A stretch of DNA of 64,000 nucleotides, from positions 29,217-93,216 of the forward strand of contig JAJPJL010000063.1 in the NCBI GenBank assembly GCA_021324255.1. The letters are read 5' to 3'. Positions 8,038 through 15,832 of the stretch are shown here, in pieces. Each line of letters starts with the position of its first letter. Position 1 is the stretch's first letter. Source of the stretch: Bacillota bacterium. Its GTDB lineage: Bacteria > Sysuimicrobiota > Sysuimicrobiia > Sysuimicrobiales > Segetimicrobiaceae. The notes under the pieces are model-generated. The model did no database searches and was not told the DNA's origin. It saw only the letters and a list, made by a program, of their open reading frames with translations. Both the position numbers and the translations under genes were made by a program.

Positions 8038-8970
8038 CTACAGCCGCAGGGTCCAGGTTTCGCGCATCAGCCGCCCGAACGCCCCATCGGCACGCCGGCG
8101 GATCACGCGGAATCCGCCGCGCGCAAGCAGCCCCCGCGCCGCCCGGAATTCCCGGGCCGCGTCGGCCCGGATATGCCGGTACCCGGCCTCGCCCGCGAAC
8201 CGCACGCAAGCGTCGAGGAGACGGGCGCCGAGCCCCGCCCCGCGGGCCCACGGCTCGACAAACAGCAAGCGCGCGGCTGCCGCGGTGCCGGACTGCCGCA
8301 TCACGAGAGCGCCGCCCGCGCGGATACCGCCGTGCTCCGCGACCCAGCATCGGGAGCCGTTGCGATCTGCATCGCGCAAAAACTTCGCCGCGGTCTCCGC
8401 CACGCGGGCCTCGAACCGCGGGCCGAGCCCGTACTCCTGCACGCACAACGCGCCGTGCCGGTAGGCGATCCACCCGAGATCTCCCGGTCCGTGCAGCCGC
8501 AACAGCGTCGGAGGCGCCGCAGACGGCGCCTCCAGCAACCGCTCGATGGTCTGCATGGCGTCCACGAGGCGGTCCTGGAGTCCGGGCGCCAGGCCCCGCA
8601 GCAGGGAGACGATCTCGTCGCGCTGGCGGCTGGAGAGCGGGACAAACACATCCCGGCCCCGCGGCGTCAACGACAGCAACATTTCGCGCCCGTCCGCCCC
8701 CGACGGTGTGCGCGCGACGAGACGCCGCGCTTCGAAGTTCCGGAGGATGCGGCTCAGGTACCCCGGGTCGAGCGACAGGTCGCGGCTGAGTGCCGCGGCC
8801 GTGAGCGTCTCGCGGTGCGCCAGCTCGTACAGGACGCGCACCTGCGCCAGCGAAAACCGGCTGCCGAGGAACCCCGGGCGGAGCACGCCGATTCTGCGGG
8901 TGTAGAATCGGTTGAACCGGCGGATCGCGGCAACACGCTGTTCCAGGTCCGCCTCAACCGCCGGTCTCAT
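8038..8970 (-). CDS. MarR-GNAT fusion: winged-helix regulator with acetyltransferase domain
   Basis: A 310-residue fusion. Residues 1-150 form a MarR winged helix (SLAQVRVLYELAH, then LSRDLSLDPGYLSRILRNFEARRLV and a wing near GREMLLSLTPRG). Residues 165-305 form a GNAT N-acetyltransferase with the CoA loop region VEPWARGAGLGARLLDACV. Such fusions can both bind DNA and acetylate a small molecule or protein. The ATG at 8970 overlaps the ABM gene. It is the last gene of an overlapping operon headed by alaX, upstream of which lies a 20-bp palindrome. As the only DNA-binding protein of the unit it is the natural candidate for binding that site. The acetylated substrate is unknown. Confidence 0.85.
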   Translation of the reverse strand: MRPAVEADLEQRVAAIRRFNRFYTRRIGVLRPGFLGSRFSLAQVRVLYELAHRETLTAAALSRDLSLDPGYLSRILRNFEARRLVARTPSGADGREMLLSLTPRGRDVFVPLSSRQRDEIVSLLRGLAPGLQDRLVDAMQTIERLLEAPSAAPPTLLRLHGPGDLGWIAYRHGALCVQEYGLGPRFEARVAETAAKFLRDADRNGSRCWVAEHGGIRAGGALVMRQSGTAAAARLLFVEPWARGAGLGARLLDACVRFAGEAGYRHIRADAAREFRAARGLLARGGFRVIRRRADGAFGRLMRETWTLRL

Positions 8971-9271
8971 CGCCCAGCACCACCTCGTAGTGCTGCGCCC
9001 GGCGGTCGTACTGCGCGAGCAGCGCGGCGGCCTCGTCGGCGACGACCGCCTGCTCGACATCGGACCCGGCAAAGCCGCGGACGGCGTCGAGCGATCGCCA
9101 CAGGGTGACCACGGCGACCTCCACCACGCCGGACACCGGTCGCTCGAGCAGGAACATGCGCACGTATCCGGGCTGCCGCCGCAGCGCGGGCAGCACGTGG
9201 GCGCGCACATGGTCGGCGTAGGCACGCGCCCGGTCGGGCGCCGCCTGCGCGCGCCAAACGCGGGCGATCAC
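8954..9271 (-). CDS. Antibiotic biosynthesis monooxygenase (ABM)-like dimeric alpha/beta-barrel protein
   Basis: A small protein of 105 residues whose pattern (IARVWRAQ, PGYVRMFLL, VVTLWRSLDAVRGFAG) fits the ABM/dimeric ferredoxin-like barrel family. That family includes heme-degrading and quinone-forming monooxygenases and many proteins of unknown role. I start it at GTG 9271, which overlaps the upstream stop as GTGA; the frame stays open upstream but without family-like sequence. It overlaps the MarR-GNAT gene by 17 bases. Substrate unknown. Confidence 0.7.
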   Translation of the reverse strand: MIARVWRAQAAPDRARAYADHVRAHVLPALRRQPGYVRMFLLERPVSGVVEVAVVTLWRSLDAVRGFAGSDVEQAVVADEAAALLAQYDRRAQHYEVVLGDETGG

Positions 9272-9579
9272 CGGCCGCGCCCCGGCCGGGGCGGCTCCAG
9301 GTCGTTGCCCACCACGACCGCCCACGGCCGCACCTTCCATCGCGCGACGAGCCCGCCGGTCACGTACGGATCGGCCTCGGCAAAGCGCTCCGCCGCGCCG
9401 CGGTCCGCGCACCGGAACACGAGCAGTGCCTCGTCCGCGGGCTCACCCACCGCCCCGGCGAGCACCAGCTCGCCGCGCTCGTACGCGTCCCGCACCAGAC
9501 GGAGGTGCTCGCCACGGTACGGCGCGCGCCTGCCGACGAAGTTCTCGACGACCTCGTAGGTCAGGACCCAGAAGTTCAT
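9268..9579 (-). CDS. YCII-related domain protein
   Basis: A 103-residue protein of the YCII ferredoxin-like fold: MNFWVLTYEVV, then HLRLVRDAYERGELVLAGAV and a terminal RWKVRPWAVVVG. Family members are small enzymes or binding proteins, some being dehalogenase-like or hydrolases; the role here is unknown. The ATG overlaps the alaX stop (ATGA) and its own stop overlaps the next start (GTGA), so the four genes of this operon are translationally coupled. Confidence 0.75.
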   Translation of the reverse strand: MNFWVLTYEVVENFVGRRAPYRGEHLRLVRDAYERGELVLAGAVGEPADEALLVFRCADRGAAERFAEADPYVTGGLVARWKVRPWAVVVGNDLEPPRPGRGR

Positions 9580-10298
9580 CGTACGACCTCCCCCGCCGCG
9601 AGCCGGATCTCCAAGCGGCGGTTCGCCTTGCCTTTGTTCTCCGTCTTCACGATCTTGAGGGCCCCGATCTCGCGGGCGCTGGCGACGTGCGTGCCGCCGT
9701 CGGCCTGCGCGTCGTACCCTTCGATCTCCACCACCCGGATCCGGTCGAGATCGCGGGGCACGGTATCCCGGGCGAGCCGCACGAGATCCAACCGTTCGAA
9801 CTCGTCCCGCGTCACAAACCGCACCGTGATGCGGGGGCCCACGGCGATCACACGATTCGCCTCCTGCTCCACGGCCGCCACGCGATCCCTGCTGAGATCC
9901 TCGAGGGCAAAGTCCATGCGGGCGCGGTCGGGATAGATGGCGCCGCCCGTGACCAGGGCGCCGAACAACCGGTAGACCGCGCCCACGAGAATGTGGAGCG
10001 CCGAGTGATGGCGCATGATCGCGTACCGCCGGTCCCAGTCCAGGACCGCGGTGACCGCGGCGCCCGGCGGCGGGCCGTCGCCGTCGAGGACGTGCCAGAC
10101 GTCCGGCCCGGCGCGCCGCACCTCCACGACCCGTCGCTCGCCGCCCGGCCATCGCATCCACCCGAGGTCCGGCGGCTGGCCGCCGCCGCCGGGGAAACAC
10201 ACGGTTCGGTCGAGCACCACGGCCGGCCCGTCGGCGGCTGTGACGGCGGCCGCAGTCTCGCGCAGGTACGCGTCGTGGAGGTACAGGAGCTCCGTCAT
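9576..10298 (-). CDS. alaX: AlaX-type alanyl-tRNA editing protein
   Basis: A free-standing relative of the AlaRS editing domain that hydrolyses mischarged Ser- or Gly-tRNA-Ala in the cytosol. Of 240 residues, the first half has the PGGGGQPPD motif and HSALH (98-102), giving two zinc-binding histidines. The second zinc motif, normally CxxxH, reads DGGTH (200-204), so the cysteine is aspartate. The KxENKGKxNRR tail is typical of longer AlaX proteins. I chose ATG 10298, ahead of the LYLHDAYLRE start usual in the family; in-frame upstream starts overlap the operator region. Confidence 0.85.
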   Translation of the reverse strand: MTELLYLHDAYLRETAAAVTAADGPAVVLDRTVCFPGGGGQPPDLGWMRWPGGERRVVEVRRAGPDVWHVLDGDGPPPGAAVTAVLDWDRRYAIMRHHSALHILVGAVYRLFGALVTGGAIYPDRARMDFALEDLSRDRVAAVEQEANRVIAVGPRITVRFVTRDEFERLDLVRLARDTVPRDLDRIRVVEIEGYDAQADGGTHVASAREIGALKIVKTENKGKANRRLEIRLAAGEVVR

Positions 10299-10342
10299 GG
10301 GCACCACCGGGGGCGCGCGAGATGTCGCCATCGTCGCATAAT

Positions 10343-10362
10343 TAGTTGACAATCGTCAACTA
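10343..10362. promoter_or_regulatory. 20-bp operator palindrome before the alaX operon
   Basis: The sequence TAGTTGAC-AATC-GTCAACTA has perfect 8-bp arms and a 4-base spacer. It is a marked AT-rich island in a GC-rich gap, 45 bases before the alaX start. The form (two TTGAC half sites) suits a dimeric winged-helix repressor, and the MarR-GNAT protein encoded at the end of the same operon is the likely ligand. The minus-strand TTGACG inside it could also serve as a -35. Confidence 0.75.
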
Positions 10363-10445
10363 TTTCACGACGACCCCGCGGGTGGCGCGGCGTGGAGGGA
10401 GACAGAGGAGGAAGCGGGCGGACCGGTGCGACGGAGCGCGTGACG

Positions 10446-10928
10446 CTAGGGAGAGCCGCCTTCGCCCGGCGACGCGGGAGCGCCGGTCGGGAGCCCCGGC
10501 ACGAGCTCGCCTCTGACCTGCGTGGAGTGCCCGCGGAACAGCGCGATCACCCTGCCCGTCTGGTCGGTGACCGTGACGTCGCACGTGCCGGACCGCGCGC
10601 CGCGATGCCGCTCCGCGGCCGAGGCGGTCAGGACGTCGCCCTCGCGGGCCGGCGCGATGAACGTGATGAGGCAGTTGTTGGCGACCGTAACGCGGTTGTG
10701 CGAGTTGCAGGCGAACGCGAACGCGGAGTCCGCGAGGGAGAAGATCAACCCCCCGTGGCAAACGAGGTGCCCGTTGCACATGTCGGGCCGCACCGGCATG
10801 CGGAGCACGGCGCGGCCCGGCCCGACCTCGAGCACTTCCATGCCGAGCGCCTGGCTGGCGCGATCCCGCGCCCACATGGCGTCGCGGGCCGCTTCGGCGA
10901 TCGATTGCGGCGTCAACCTGCGGCTCAT
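10446..10928 (-). CDS. paaI: PaaI-type hotdog acyl-CoA thioesterase
   Basis: A 160-residue hotdog-fold thioesterase. The active-site segment NGHLVCHGGLIFSLADSAFAFACNS carries the Asn/His-Gly-Gly and the catalytic Asp typical of PaaI, which cleaves hydroxyphenylacetyl-CoA in phenylacetate breakdown. No other paa genes are nearby, so its true acyl-CoA may differ. The ATG at 10928 begins MSRRLTPQSIAEA; the longer open frame has no family match. It diverges from rlmD. Confidence 0.82.
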   Translation of the reverse strand: MSRRLTPQSIAEAARDAMWARDRASQALGMEVLEVGPGRAVLRMPVRPDMCNGHLVCHGGLIFSLADSAFAFACNSHNRVTVANNCLITFIAPAREGDVLTASAAERHRGARSGTCDVTVTDQTGRVIALFRGHSTQVRGELVPGLPTGAPASPGEGGSP

Positions 10929-11027
10929 GCCCACCCGGCCGTCGATGCACGCGGCCGGGGTACGGCTTCGTGAGCGGGCGGGCCGCGGTCCTGCCGCGCA
11001 CCCGCGGACCGGCGCCGCGGCGTCCCA

Positions 11028-11036
11028 TGCTATCAT
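11028..11036 (+). promoter_or_regulatory. Extended -10 promoter giving a leaderless rlmD mRNA
   Basis: TGC-TATCAT forms an extended -10 element ending at 11036. The expected transcription start, about seven bases on, falls on the GTG/ATG start pair at 11043/11046, so the mRNA would have no leader. No clear -35 is present, as is common for extended -10 promoters. Confidence 0.6.
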
Positions 11037-11045
11037 AGCCACGTG

Positions 11046-12431
11046 ATGACGACGGCAACCGACCGAAAGCGGCAGCCGCCGGTCCAGAAGGGCCGGGACG
11101 TGGCCCTCGACATCGACCGCCTCGCGTACGGCGGGCGGGGCGTCGGGCGCGTCGACGGCTTCGTCGTGTTTGTCCCCGGCACCGCGCCGGGCGACCGCGT
11201 GCGCGCGCGCCCATGGCGGGTCAAACGCGGGTACGCCGAGGCCGACCTCGTCGCCGTGGAGCGCCCCTCACCACACCGCACGCCGCCGCCCTGCCCGCAC
11301 TTCGGACCCTGCGGCGGCTGCGTCTGGCAGCACGTTGCCTACGAGACGCAGGCCGCGGCCAAGGAATCGATCGTGCGGGAGAGCCTGACGCACCTCGCCG
11401 GCGCCGCGCCGGTGTCCGTGCGGCCGATCATCGCGATGGCGGAACCGTGGCGCTATCGCAACAAGATGGAGTTTACGTTTCATCCCACCGGTGTGCTCGG
11501 CCTCCACCGCCGGGGCGCCTTCGATCGCATCACCCCGATCGAGTCGTGCCTCCTGCAGTCCCGCGCGGCGAACGGCATCTTGTCCGCCGTGCGCGCGTTC
11601 GCGGCGACCTCAGCGCTCTCCCGGTATGCTCCGCGCGAGCGGGCCGGGCTGCTGCGCCAGCTCGTGATCAGGGAAGCCGCGGCCACGGGGGAGCTCATGG
11701 CCGCGATCGTGACGACCGCGCCGGAGGTGCCGGCGTTGCGCGCGCTTGCGGAGCGTCTCGTGGCGGGCGAACCGCGGATCGCGGGGGTGCTCCACGCCGT
11801 CAATCCGGGCCCCTCCGACGGTCTGCCGTTTGCGAGCATCACCGTCCTGGCCGGGCGGCCGTACATCGTCGACGCGATCGACGGACTCCGGTTTCGCATC
11901 GGCCTCGAGACGTTCTTCCAGACCAACACGGCGCAGGCGGAGCAGCTCGTGCACGTCGTCCGGGAATTTGCCCGGCTCGGCGGCGGCGAGGCGGTCTACG
12001 ACCTCTACTGCGGGGTGGGGACGTTTTCCCTGGCGCTCGCCCGGCGCGCGGCGCGTGTCTACGGGGTCGAGATCGCGGCGGCGGCCGTCGAGGCGGCCGC
12101 GGAGAACGCCGCGCTCAACGGCCTCGCAAATGTCGAGTTTACGAGCGGCGACGTGCGCAGGGCTCTCCCCGCGCTCGCCGCGCGCACGGGTCGGCCCGAC
12201 CTCGTGCTGCTCGATCCGCCGCGCGGCGGCGCGGGCGGGCGGGTGATGCGGCGAGTGATGGAGACCCAGGCGCCGCGGGTCATCTATGTCTCGTGCAATC
12301 CCACGACGCTCGCCCCGGATCTCAAGGAACTGCTCGCCGGCGGGTACGCGCTCCGGGCGGTGCAGCCCATCGACCTGTTCCCTCACACGCACCACGTGGA
12401 GTGCGTCGCGCTCCTGGAGCGGGCCTCCTAG
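11046..12431 (+). CDS. rlmD: 23S rRNA (uracil-C5)-methyltransferase, RlmD/TrmA family
   Basis: A 461-residue SAM-dependent methyltransferase that makes 5-methyluridine in 23S rRNA. An N-terminal TRAM domain (about 10-70) is followed by the [4Fe-4S] cysteines CPHFGPCGGC. Then come the QTNT segment, the SAM motif YDLYCGVGTFSLALA, and the catalytic YVSCNPTTLAPDL. Homologues in Bacillota can methylate two uridines (RlmCD), which cannot be told here. A GTG directly precedes the ATG at 11046 and could also serve. The gene appears to be expressed from a leaderless mRNA. Confidence 0.9.
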   Translation: MTTATDRKRQPPVQKGRDVALDIDRLAYGGRGVGRVDGFVVFVPGTAPGDRVRARPWRVKRGYAEADLVAVERPSPHRTPPPCPHFGPCGGCVWQHVAYETQAAAKESIVRESLTHLAGAAPVSVRPIIAMAEPWRYRNKMEFTFHPTGVLGLHRRGAFDRITPIESCLLQSRAANGILSAVRAFAATSALSRYAPRERAGLLRQLVIREAAATGELMAAIVTTAPEVPALRALAERLVAGEPRIAGVLHAVNPGPSDGLPFASITVLAGRPYIVDAIDGLRFRIGLETFFQTNTAQAEQLVHVVREFARLGGGEAVYDLYCGVGTFSLALARRAARVYGVEIAAAAVEAAAENAALNGLANVEFTSGDVRRALPALAARTGRPDLVLLDPPRGGAGGRVMRRVMETQAPRVIYVSCNPTTLAPDLKELLAGGYALRAVQPIDLFPHTHHVECVALLERAS

Positions 12432-12473
12432 GGAGCGCCGCGGGTCGAGGCCCCGCGCGGCCGGCGCGCCCGG

Positions 12474-13754
12474 TCAGCCGCGGGCCAACCGTGCCAAGAG
12501 CGGCATGACATCCGTGCCCCGCAGCGTCCCGAGGCTTCCCCGCGCGCACGCGGCCTCATTGAACACCCGGCTTCCGTCAGAAGCGACGCCGTGCCCGGCG
12601 ACGAGCAGCGGCACCGGATCGTCCGAGTGGCGCCCCAGAATGCACGGCGTCGCATGGTCGGCGGTGACCGCGATGACCACCTCGTCCAGGGACACGTCCC
12701 CGAGCAGCGTGCCGAAGAAGGCGCGGTCGATGGCCTCGATCACCTGCGTCTTTGCCCGGCAGTCCTTGTCATGCCCCGGCTCGTCGGGGCCCTTGAGGTG
12801 CATGTACAGGCCGCCGTGCGACCGATATTCGCGCGCGGCCGTGCGCGCCCACTCCGCGTAGACGCGCTCCTTGTCGGCGCCGCTCGGCGGCACCGGGATC
12901 ACGGTCATTCCGGTGAGCTGGGCGATGCCGCGTTCGACCGGCATTTCGACGAAGCACCCGAAGCCGATGCCGAACCGCTCGGCGATGGGGGGCATCTTGG
13001 GCAGGTGGTCGCCGGCATCGCGCACGAGCAGCAGGTTCGCGGGCGGGCGGCCGCGCTGCCGCCGGCGCTCGTTGACGGGATGGTGCTCCAGCACCTCGCG
13101 AGCACGGTCCGAGAACTCGTTGACCAGGAGCGCGGCGGTCCGGGCCTCCTCGCTCTCGTCGAGCGGCCGGCACCGCTCGACCTCGTTGCCGACCGTGACA
13201 TTGGCCACGCCGAGGCCGTCGCCGACGCGCCCGTAGGCGGGATCCGTGTTGCTGATCTTCGCGGACAGGCGCCCGCCCCTCCGCCGGATGACGACCGCGG
13301 CGCGGTGGGCCACGCTGGCCCGCACCTCGAGATCCGCCGGGGCCGAGTGGAGGCGCACGTCCCGGGTGACTGCCTCCGCCAGTTCCCGCGCGTCGTCGGA
13401 CGCCAAGTCCCGCCCCGCGCGACGATCGAGGATGACCCGGCCCTCGCCGCCGGTCGCGAAATTGGCGCGGAGCGCGAGGTCGCCGTCCTGGAACGCCATG
13501 CCCGACCCCACCGCCTCCAGGACCCCGCGGCCGGTATGGTACGTGAACGGATCGTAGCCCAGGATCGCGGTGACCGCGACGTCGGACTCGGGCGCGATGC
13601 CCGGACCCACCGTCTGCACGACGCCGGTGCGTCCCTCGAGCGTCAGGGCGCCGAGGAACGGCACGGCCGCGGCTTCGAGCGGGGTGCGGTTGCCGAGGGC
13701 GGGGACGGGCCGGTCCGCGAGCCCGTCCAGCACGACGTAGAGCACGTGGGTCAT
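12474..13754 (-). CDS. apgM: Archaeal-type cofactor-independent phosphoglycerate mutase (ApgM)
   Basis: A 426-residue member of the alkaline phosphatase superfamily that interconverts 3- and 2-phosphoglycerate in glycolysis. The N-terminus YVVLDGLADRP gives the first metal Asp. The catalytic Ser region reads APESDVAVTAILGYDP, and the C-terminal metal motifs are LKGPDEPGHDKD and VTADHATPC. The ATG overlaps the dapF stop as ATGA, making it the last gene of ddl-dapF-apgM. Enolase, the next glycolytic step, is at 44.3 kb in the same window. Confidence 0.92.
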   Translation of the reverse strand: MTHVLYVVLDGLADRPVPALGNRTPLEAAAVPFLGALTLEGRTGVVQTVGPGIAPESDVAVTAILGYDPFTYHTGRGVLEAVGSGMAFQDGDLALRANFATGGEGRVILDRRAGRDLASDDARELAEAVTRDVRLHSAPADLEVRASVAHRAAVVIRRRGGRLSAKISNTDPAYGRVGDGLGVANVTVGNEVERCRPLDESEEARTAALLVNEFSDRAREVLEHHPVNERRRQRGRPPANLLLVRDAGDHLPKMPPIAERFGIGFGCFVEMPVERGIAQLTGMTVIPVPPSGADKERVYAEWARTAAREYRSHGGLYMHLKGPDEPGHDKDCRAKTQVIEAIDRAFFGTLLGDVSLDEVVIAVTADHATPCILGRHSDDPVPLLVAGHGVASDGSRVFNEAACARGSLGTLRGTDVMPLLARLARG

Positions 13755-14632
13755 CGGGCGCCTCCACGAAGCCGCGCGAGGAGGTCGCGGCTGAGGACGC
13801 CGCGGCACACTTCCTCCACCGGGCCGGTCAAGCGGATGGAGTAGTCGGACGCGACCTCGACGCGCAACAGACCGCCGGGGCTCCGGACGGCGACCCGGCG
13901 GCCGGTGAAGTCGTGGCGGACACACGCCGCCGCCACGGCGCTGGAACTGGTGCCCGATGCCATGGTCTCGCCGGCGCCGCGCTCCCAGATGCGAATGGTG
14001 ACCCGGCTCGGCGAGTCCACGCGGACGAACTGTACGTTCGTGCGTTGGGGGAACATCCGATGGTGCTCGAGCGCCGGCCCGAGGCGTGCCAGATCGACCG
14101 ACGCCGGATCGTCCACGAACACCACGCAGTGAGGGTTGCCGACCGAAACGGCCGTGACCTCCAGCGCTTCCCCGTCGACGGTGATCCGCTCGCCGAGGAT
14201 CTCGCGGTCGGGTCCCGTGGCCGGCACCTCGCGGCTGCGAAACGTCGCGCGGCCCATCCCGGCCGTGATCGCCGCGACGCGGCCGCGCCGCACGTCGAGC
14301 GCGACGGGCACCACGCCGCCCTTGGTGTCCACGCGAAACACCCGACGGCGCGTGTACCCGTGGTCCCACAGGCACTTCGCGAAAATGCGGATGCCGTTGC
14401 CGCTCTTCTCCGCCTCGCTGCCGTCGGGATTGAAGATCCGAAGGCCGAACTCCGCGCGGCGGCTCCGCTGCAGCGTCAGGATGCCGTCCGACCCCACCCC
14501 GAGATGGCGGTGACAGATCAGGCGGATCGAGCGCGGGGTCAGCCGGATCCCCAGCGTCCGAGGATCCACGACCAGGTAGTCGTTGCCGAGACCGTGTCCC
14601 TTGATGTATTCGTTCCGCCGGAGGGGAGGCAT
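13751..14632 (-). CDS. dapF: Diaminopimelate epimerase-like protein with both catalytic Cys replaced by Ser
   Basis: A 293-residue DapF-fold protein. Known DapF uses two cysteines as acid/base pair to turn LL- into meso-diaminopimelate for lysine and peptidoglycan. Here the first site reads EKSGNGIR with Ser77 (codon 14402-14404), and the second reads ERGAGETMASGTSSS with Ser226 (codon 13955-13957). All surrounding substrate-contact motifs (GNDYLVVD, GSDGIL, FNPDGSEAE, SVGNPHCVVF) are kept. It may be a slower epimerase, act on another amino acid as DapF-like racemases do, or be a binding protein. It lies two bases from ddl and overlaps apgM, so a cell-wall role is still likely. Confidence 0.85.
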   Translation of the reverse strand: MPPLRRNEYIKGHGLGNDYLVVDPRTLGIRLTPRSIRLICHRHLGVGSDGILTLQRSRRAEFGLRIFNPDGSEAEKSGNGIRIFAKCLWDHGYTRRRVFRVDTKGGVVPVALDVRRGRVAAITAGMGRATFRSREVPATGPDREILGERITVDGEALEVTAVSVGNPHCVVFVDDPASVDLARLGPALEHHRMFPQRTNVQFVRVDSPSRVTIRIWERGAGETMASGTSSSAVAAACVRHDFTGRRVAVRSPGGLLRVEVASDYSIRLTGPVEEVCRGVLSRDLLARLRGGAR

Positions 14633-14634
14633 CG

Positions 14635-15771
14635 CTACACGCCCGGACCGCGGCGGGTACGCGCCCGCCGGCGCGCGCTCGCAATGACGCGCCGCAGGAG
14701 ATCCGGAAATCCGATGCCGGCGGCCTGGGCGGCGCGCGGGATCAGGCTCCCCTCGCTCAGGCCTGGAATCGTGTTGGCTTCCAGGACGATGATGTTGCCG
14801 GCGGCGAGAAACATGTCCACCCGGGAAAATCCCTCGCAGCCGATCACGCGGTGCACGCGGAGCGCGATCGCCTGAGCCCGTTCCGCGGCCGCAGCCGGAA
14901 TGCGGGCCGGCACGATCTCCTCGGAGGCGCCGGGCACGTACTTGGCTTCATACGTGAAGAATTCGCGGTGCGGAACGATCTCGATGACCGGGAGCGCCTG
15001 AGGCTCGCCGCTCGCCGGCTCGTCGACGATGGCGCAGGTCAGTTCCGTACCGTGGAGGTGCTCTTCGATCAGCACGAGCTCGCCGTAGCCGAAGGCGTCG
15101 TCGACGGCGGCCGCCAGCGCCGCCTCGTCGCGGGCAATGGCCACGCCGAGGCTGGACCCGACCGCGTTCGGCTTCACCACGCACGGATAGCCGAGGTCGC
15201 GCCCGACCCGCGCCGCGATCGCGGCGCGGTCGGCGGCCCAGCGGGTCCGCTCCACCGGCAGGTAGGCCGGCACGGGAATACCGTTGGCCTGGAGCACCTG
15301 GCGGCTGCGCAGCTTATCCATCGCGAGCGCGCTCGCGAGCACGCCCGACCCAGTGTACGGAATGCCGAGAAGCTCCAGCATCCCCTGAATGGTGCCGTCC
15401 TCGCCGTACGGCCCGTGCATCGCGATAAAGGCGACGTCGACCGCGCCGCCGCCGACGACCTCGCCGATCTGCCGGGCCTCGCGGACCAGCGACGTCCCGG
15501 GCGCCGGGCCCGGCGGCGGCGCCGCCGGGGATCCGTCCCCCGCGCCCGGCAACCGGCGCAGGTCCGGACGCGGAAGCCAGTGGCCCTCCGTCGTGATCTC
15601 GACCGGCAGGACATCGAACTCGGCGGCATCCAGCGCGGCGATCACACGCGTCCCGCTCCACCACGACACCTGGCGCTCGGGCGACGGACCGCCGAGCAGC
15701 ACGGCGACGCGCACACGCCGGGGCCCGCGGGGGCTGGACTCGCCAGGGAGAGCGTCGGAGCGGGCGGACAT
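14635..15771 (-). CDS. ddl: D-alanine--D-alanine ligase
   Basis: A 378-residue ATP-grasp ligase that makes the D-Ala-D-Ala dipeptide for peptidoglycan. It shows the N-terminal VLLGGPSPERQVSWWSG loop, MHGPYGEDGTIQGMLELLGIPYTGSGV, the ATP-grasp lysine segment CVVKPNAVGSSLGV and the metal-binding SRVDMFL and VLEANTIPGLSEGSL near the end. In the GEDGxxQxxLE segment a Tyr-containing omega-loop (FFTYEAKY) matches D-Ala-D-Ala rather than D-lactate ligases. I chose ATG 15771 (MSARSDALPG). First gene of ddl-dapF-apgM. Confidence 0.93.
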   Translation of the reverse strand: MSARSDALPGESSPRGPRRVRVAVLLGGPSPERQVSWWSGTRVIAALDAAEFDVLPVEITTEGHWLPRPDLRRLPGAGDGSPAAPPPGPAPGTSLVREARQIGEVVGGGAVDVAFIAMHGPYGEDGTIQGMLELLGIPYTGSGVLASALAMDKLRSRQVLQANGIPVPAYLPVERTRWAADRAAIAARVGRDLGYPCVVKPNAVGSSLGVAIARDEAALAAAVDDAFGYGELVLIEEHLHGTELTCAIVDEPASGEPQALPVIEIVPHREFFTYEAKYVPGASEEIVPARIPAAAAERAQAIALRVHRVIGCEGFSRVDMFLAAGNIIVLEANTIPGLSEGSLIPRAAQAAGIGFPDLLRRVIASARRRARTRRGPGV

Positions 15772-15832
15772 GACTCGCGGGCGTTGTTCGGGAACGAAGG
15801 AGCAATCCCTTCCGGCGTGGTAGCGTCGGAGC

